Of a stretch of DNA of 8,681 bases, positions 6,352-8,681 are shown piece by piece. The notes under the pieces are model-generated. The model was not told the origin of the DNA. It did no database searches and saw nothing but the letters and a program-made list of their open reading frames with translations. Origin of the DNA: PALSA-607 sp036510735 (GTDB taxonomy: Bacteria > Actinomycetota > Actinomycetes > Acidothermales > Acidothermaceae); contig DATCDK010000103.1 in assembly GCA_036510735.1 (NCBI GenBank), forward strand, positions 1-8,681, in the 5' to 3' direction. The translations under genes and the position numbers were made by a program. Position 1 is the first letter of the stretch, and every line of letters starts with the position of its first letter.

Positions 6352-6393
6352 GTTGTTGCTCAGCGCGCGTTCTTGCGCGCGCCCAGCAACAAC
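6352..6393 (+). repeat. CGTTCTTG hairpin repeat, copy 4
   Basis: Outer stem GTTGTTG (6352-6358) / CAACAAC (6387-6393); core 6359-6386 beginning CTCAGCGCGCGTTCTTG. The inner stem GCGCGCG/CGCGCGC is perfect, with loop TTCTTG. Conserved flanks (6345-6399) reach the XRE gene's TAG (6401-6399) on its 3' side. Close relative of copy 2; of the three differences, two restore base pairs in the inner stem. Confidence 0.9.
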
Positions 6394-6398
6394 ACTCC

Positions 6399-6899
6399 CT
6401 AACGGAGGCGGTTCGCCTTGCGGGCTGTCTTCGCGGCAGCCTTCTTTCCAGGGGTGACCTTGCCCGATGCGGCCTTGCCCGATGCGGCCTTGCCCGATGC
6501 GACCTTGCCCGATGCGACCTTGCCCGACGCCAACTTGATCAGTGCGGCTTTGCGCGGCGCAGTCTTACGCGCTGCTGTGCTATTGAGCCCGGTGCGGCGG
6601 AGACTCGAGGCATCTTCGGGGAGTAGCTGTATGGCGATTCTGGCGCCCAACCCCGCGGCCAATCTCATCAACGTGGGGCTCGTCGGGGCCAATACACCTC
6701 GCTCGATGCGGCTGATGTCGCCCTGGTTTATGCCCGTGAGTTCAGCGAGTTGGCGTTGGTTCAGGCCACGAGTTCGACGGGCGTCGGCAAGCTCGGACCC
6801 CAAGGCGTACGCGCGATCGAAGACCTCGAAAGCGACTGTGTCGGCAGTCGAGGCGGCACTGCGCCGCTCTGCGGAGTACTCAGCGAATGTCTTAGCCAC
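6399..6899 (-). CDS. XRE-family antitoxin/repressor (HigA-like) with Lys-rich ASGK repeat tail
   Basis: A helix-turn-helix regulator that probably neutralises the toxin encoded just upstream and represses its own transcription. The XRE domain lies at about 35-90: ELADARRTRGLNQRQLAELT, then GINQGDISRIERG and the final helix TLMRLAAGLGARI. Residues 1-34 form an N-terminal helix like those in HigA-type antitoxins. Residues 106-166 are atypical: RKTAPRKAALIKL, then five ASGK[VA] units, TPGKKAAAKTARKANRLR. This basic, low-complexity tail resembles histone H1 or the C-terminal arm of actinobacterial HU and should bind DNA non-specifically. The GTG at 6899 has AGGAGG at 6910-6905 with a 5-nt spacer, so the start is strong. 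The toxin ends 94 nt upstream, leaving room for an internal promoter. The 3' end abuts hairpin copy 4. Confidence 0.88.
   Translation of the reverse strand: MAKTFAEYSAERRSAASTADTVAFEVFDRAYALGSELADARRTRGLNQRQLAELTGINQGDISRIERGVLAPTSPTLMRLAAGLGARIAIQLLPEDASSLRRTGLNSTAARKTAPRKAALIKLASGKVASGKVASGKAASGKAASGKVTPGKKAAAKTARKANRLR
6456..6530 (-). repeat. Five tandem 15-nt units encoding ASGK[VA]
   Basis: On the plus strand the unit is close to GATGCGGCCTTGCCC. Five in-frame copies encode residues 124-148 of the XRE protein (ASGKV, ASGKV, ASGKA, ASGKA, ASGKV), followed by a diverged TPGKK. Because the period is 15 nt, slippage would change tail length without breaking the frame. Confidence 0.9.
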
Positions 6900-6917
6900 G
6901 ATGGCCTCCTCACGTCA

Positions 6918-6946
6918 ACGGTATGGGTTATAACCCATCAAGTCAA
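6918..6946 (-). promoter_or_regulatory. Probable XRE operator inside an internal promoter
   Basis: ATGGGTTATAACCCAT at 6923-6938 is a perfect 16-bp palindrome. On the minus strand it fills most of the 17-bp spacer between TTGACT (6946-6941) and TACCGT (6923-6918), a plausible -35/-10 pair. Transcription would start near 6911, just ahead of the AGGAGG (6910-6905) of the XRE gene. A dimeric XRE protein bound here would block the promoter. Palindrome and spacing are seen directly; the promoter and the identity of the regulator are inferred. Confidence 0.65.
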
Positions 6947-6993
6947 AGGGAAGCCGTGGAGCCCGCTCCAGGCATGCGGGGCTGCGGAAGACC

Positions 6994-7434
6994 TCACGTC
7001 TTGCCGCCCCGGTGCTTCCACTCCCCTAGCCTTCTCGCCGCCTCCTTGATCTGCTTCTGCTGACGTCTCGGGCTGTCATCGGTACCCTTGTCGTAGCCGT
7101 GCAGCAACAAGATGATCCGCTGGCCGTAGAAGTGGACGAACAGCCTGAGCAACACCGGTTCCCGCTTCGCCGGCGGCTGTACCGCGGTGGTCGCGGCATA
7201 CATCCTCTCTATCTCGGACACAGAGTGCCGGATGCGGAACTCGTAGACGCCACCGCCGAGCGCCGTAAGCCACTTCCCGCTCGCGAGACCCAGACCTTGA
7301 GGTTCCAACACGTACTTGATAGCCGCATCAAGCGCGGCGAACTGCACGCCCGAGAGGTTGTCAGCCCGCGCCTCCACCGGCGTTTCACCGCTCGGACCCT
7401 CATAGAACTCCGCCACCCACCGTCCGTCTGGCAT
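6994..7434 (-). CDS. HigB/Gp49-like (RelE superfamily) toxin
   Basis: Likely ribosome-dependent mRNA interferase of a HigBA-type system, with the toxin gene upstream of its antitoxin. Family features seen: an N-terminal strand RWVAEFYEGPSGETPVEAR (5-23), a helical middle (28-46), the basic strand VYEFRIRH (63-70), the beta hairpin LLRLFVHFYGQRIILLLHGY (95-114), and the C-terminal KGTDDSPRRQQKQIKEAARR (116-135), which matches the K.......P...I..A..R pattern of Gp49-like proteins. At 146 residues it is somewhat longer than usual, mostly from a 20-25 residue insert (about 71-94) between the RIRH strand and the hairpin. ATG at 7434 has GGAGG 13 nt upstream, a long spacer, so a weak start is possible. 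The downstream XRE gene supports the assignment. Activity is inferred. Confidence 0.85.
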   Translation of the reverse strand: MPDGRWVAEFYEGPSGETPVEARADNLSGVQFAALDAAIKYVLEPQGLGLASGKWLTALGGGVYEFRIRHSVSEIERMYAATTAVQPPAKREPVLLRLFVHFYGQRIILLLHGYDKGTDDSPRRQQKQIKEAARRLGEWKHRGGKT

Positions 7435-7571
7435 GCTCGGTCGCCACCTCCCAAGTTGACGGTGCGTTCGACAGTCCAGCGTTGCAGCGAAAGCTGTCGC
7501 TCACCCACACGCGACGACAGGTTGTGGATCGCCGATCGAAACCCAGCTTGATTCGGGCCCCATGGAGATGC

Positions 7572-7586
7572 CGGTCGGCACGACCG
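7572..7586. repeat. CGGTCG/CGACCG hairpin, possible decayed repeat
   Basis: CGGTCG (7572-7577), loop GCA, CGACCG (7581-7586). The arms equal the inner stem of hairpin copy 5 but the TTCTTG loop is absent, so membership in that family is uncertain. It lies 11 nt left of TGCGCA copy B, in the 258-nt gap between the ICL/PEPM stop and the toxin start. Confidence 0.4.
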
Positions 7587-7596
7587 CGGCGCAGCG

Positions 7597-7636
7597 TGCG
7601 CATTTACCTCCAGCAGGGCAGCGGGTGCGCAGGATT
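7597..7636 (+). repeat. TGCGCA short repeat, copy B
   Basis: TGCGCATTTACCTCC, then AGCAGGGCAGCGGG and TGCGCAGGATT. It matches copy A (6284-6322) except for a 2-nt deletion, one substitution and a GGG insertion. It lies 57 nt past the stop of the ICL/PEPM gene, read leftward, and upstream of the toxin gene. Confidence 0.72.
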
Positions 7637-7692
7637 TGAGGGACTGCGGGGTGGTTGCGTCGCGCGCATCGGCCACGTGCAGGGTCACTTGG

Positions 7693-8508
7693 TTACGCGC
7701 GGAAGCGTCCCTGCAGGTCGGCGTAGCCGATCACGCCGTCGAGGAAGCCGAGCGTTCCGGAGTCGTGCAGCTCTCGGCCGGCGCGCTCCAACATGCTCAG
7801 CGCGGCTCGGGCCAAGCTGCCGCCCAGGCTGACCCGCTTGACGCCCAGCGAGAACAGTGTGGGGGCGTCGATGGTGTTCGCTAGTCCTGCCACCACGTTG
7901 AGGGGGCCGGGAATGGCCGTGGCGAGCCGGCGGATCGTGTCCGCATCGACGACGCCCGGCACGAACACGCAATCAGCCCCCGCTTCGAGGTAGCGCACCG
8001 CGCGCTCGACCGTCTCGGCGAAGACGTCCCCCTTCACGCCAGCGAAGTAGGTATCGGTGCGGGCATTGAGCACGAACGTGCCGTTGGATGCCGCGGCCCG
8101 GGCAGCGGCGATGCGGTCGACAGCCTCGTCGATCTCGAACAGTCCGCTGCTTTCGGCGTCCTCGATATTGGCGCCCACCGCACCAAGCTCCAGGGCCCGG
8201 GCCACGGTGCGACCGACGTCGTCCGGTGTGTTTCCGTATCCGGCCTCGAGATCTGCGGTCACCGGCACGCTGACTGCGGCCACGATGCGAGCGACGCGCT
8301 CGAGCATCGTGTCGCGGTCGAGGCCTCCTCCGTCGGGAACTCCGCACGACCAAGCGATGCCCGCACTCGTCGTGGCGATGGCCGGGAAGCCGACCTGCTC
8401 CAGGATGCGGGCTGAGCCGGCATCCCAAGCGTTGGGGAGCACGAAGCCGGGACCAGTGTGCAGGGAAAGAAGGGCGGCTGCCTTGGCGGTGGACGGTCCG
8501 GTGTTCAC
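7693..8508 (-). CDS. Isocitrate lyase/PEP mutase superfamily protein
   Basis: Cytosolic alpha/beta-barrel enzyme of 271 residues. Members cleave or form C-C or P-C bonds next to a carboxylate using Mg2+. Conserved features: LPNAWDAGSARILEQVGFPA (24-43), IATTSAGIAWSCG (44-56), VPVTADLEAGYGN (81-93) with the metal-site Asp86, ANIED (113-117), VLNARTD (146-152), AGADCVFVPG (176-185) and RVSLGGSLAR (225-234). The K-K-C-G-H loop of true isocitrate lyase and methylisocitrate lyase is not present in its usual place after the GYG block, so those activities are unlikely. A carboxyvinyl-carboxyphosphonate mutase-like or oxaloacetate-decarboxylase-like activity is possible, but substrate cannot be assigned. 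GTG at 8508 follows AGGG with a 7-nt spacer. The start overlaps the stop of a small upstream ORF by four bases. Confidence 0.92.
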   Translation of the reverse strand: MNTGPSTAKAAALLSLHTGPGFVLPNAWDAGSARILEQVGFPAIATTSAGIAWSCGVPDGGGLDRDTMLERVARIVAAVSVPVTADLEAGYGNTPDDVGRTVARALELGAVGANIEDAESSGLFEIDEAVDRIAAARAAASNGTFVLNARTDTYFAGVKGDVFAETVERAVRYLEAGADCVFVPGVVDADTIRRLATAIPGPLNVVAGLANTIDAPTLFSLGVKRVSLGGSLARAALSMLERAGRELHDSGTLGFLDGVIGYADLQGRFRA

Positions 8509-8606
8509 GCGGCGACCCTATTGACGCCAGCCAAGGATGCCCCGCCCAGGAGCAGCTCTCGGATCAACACCGACCCATCATCGTTGATCGCCGACTCTCG
8601 CAACAT
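8505..8606 (-). CDS. Possible 33-residue ORF coupled to the ICL/PEPM gene
   Basis: From ATG 8606 the frame reads MLRESAINDDGSVL, then IRELLLGGASLAGVNRVAA, ending at TGA 8507-8505, which overlaps the GTG start of the next gene as GTGA. GGAG lies about 10 nt upstream of the ATG. The overlap is typical of translational coupling, so this may be a leader peptide or the end of a truncated gene: the frame stays open to the right edge of the window, but passes through hairpin copy 5. Inside it GATCAAC (8562-8568) and GTTGATC (8583-8589) can form a stem. I recognise no family, and chance is a real alternative at this length. Confidence 0.35.
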   Translation of the reverse strand: MLRESAINDDGSVLIRELLLGGASLAGVNRVAA

Positions 8607-8628
8607 CGGCGGCCGGCTCCATCCAGTG

Positions 8629-8668
8629 TTGGTTCTCAGCGGTCGTTCTTGCGACCGTTGAGGACCAA
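8629..8668 (+). repeat. CGTTCTTG hairpin repeat, copy 5
   Basis: TTGGTT (8629-8634) pairs with GACCAA (8663-8668) including one G-T pair, and the core 8635-8662 begins CTCAGCGGTCGTTCTTG. Inner arms CGGTCG (8640-8645) and CGACCG (8652-8657) are perfect around TTCTTG. This is the most regular copy: nearly the whole 40 nt pairs. It lies about 120 nt upstream of the ICL/PEPM start. Confidence 0.9.
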
Positions 8669-8681
8669 GGCTCGAGACGGA

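Noticed and set aside
3046..6393. Hairpins as integron attC sites
   Set aside because: The stems are long and palindromic like attC, and the region has cassette-like small genes, but no GTTRRRY/RYYYAAC core pairs are present and no integron integrase is visible.
6456..6530. CRISPR-like array
   Set aside because: The 15-nt period, lack of unique spacers and in-frame ASGK coding show a protein tandem repeat.
7494..7520. CTGTCG/CGACAG inverted repeat upstream of the toxin gene
   Set aside because: Only 6-bp arms with 15 nt between them, and no promoter elements around; expected by chance in this composition.
2878..8668. Hairpins as ordinary intrinsic terminators
   Set aside because: No T-tract follows any copy on either strand, and copy 5 is upstream of a gene. 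They may still impede transcription, but the sequence conservation in the loop is not a terminator property.

Overview
The window looks like chromosomal or accessory DNA from a high-GC actinomycete-type bacterium. The evidence is a high-GC composition, frequent GTG starts (metG, the PIN relic, the XRE gene and the ICL/PEPM gene), strong GGAGG-type ribosome sites where visible, and protein families common in Actinomycetota. An acidimicrobial relative is possible, but nothing here fixes the genus. Almost all genes lie on the minus strand; one gene (2266-2805) is on the plus strand.

Layout from left to right. The 5' end of metG (methionyl-tRNA synthetase) occupies 1-390 (-) and runs off the window. 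A broken VapC-like PIN toxin (528-813, -) follows, coupled by a 4-nt GTGA overlap to an intact 306-residue partner protein (810-1730, -). A gene-poor stretch (1731-2265) carries a clear minus-strand intrinsic terminator and a possible promoter for a 179-residue helix-turn-helix protein (2266-2805, +). The convergent gap 2806-3193 holds two hairpin repeats and the C-terminal relic of an MDR-family oxidoreductase. A 734-residue PAS-PAS-GGDEF-EAL cyclic-di-GMP protein (3194-5398, -) comes next, then a LysE/RhtB-type exporter (5610-6248, -). A HigBA-like toxin-antitoxin pair follows, toxin first in transcription: toxin 6994-7434, XRE antitoxin 6399-6899, both minus. The antitoxin has an unusual Lys-rich repeat tail, and the gap between the two genes holds a perfect 16-bp palindrome inside a possible promoter. 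The window ends with an isocitrate lyase/PEP mutase superfamily gene (7693-8508, -), possibly preceded by a 33-codon ORF that overlaps it by 4 nt.

The most unusual signal is not a gene. Five hairpins (around 2878, 3046, 5543, 6352 and 8629) share a 28-nt core with the invariant string CGTTCTTG at its centre. Their inner stems co-vary and their outer stems are quite different in sequence, yet still pair. A second short repeat family (3187, 6284, 7597; TGCGCA ending) occurs three times, and its copy at 3187 supplies the stop codon of the GGDEF-EAL gene. Most copies sit at gene 3' ends. Together with the two toxin-antitoxin-like loci (one decayed) and the oxidoreductase relic, this suggests a stretch of repeated small insertions and deletions between otherwise ordinary genes. 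No tRNA, rRNA, CRISPR array, insertion sequence or integrase was seen.
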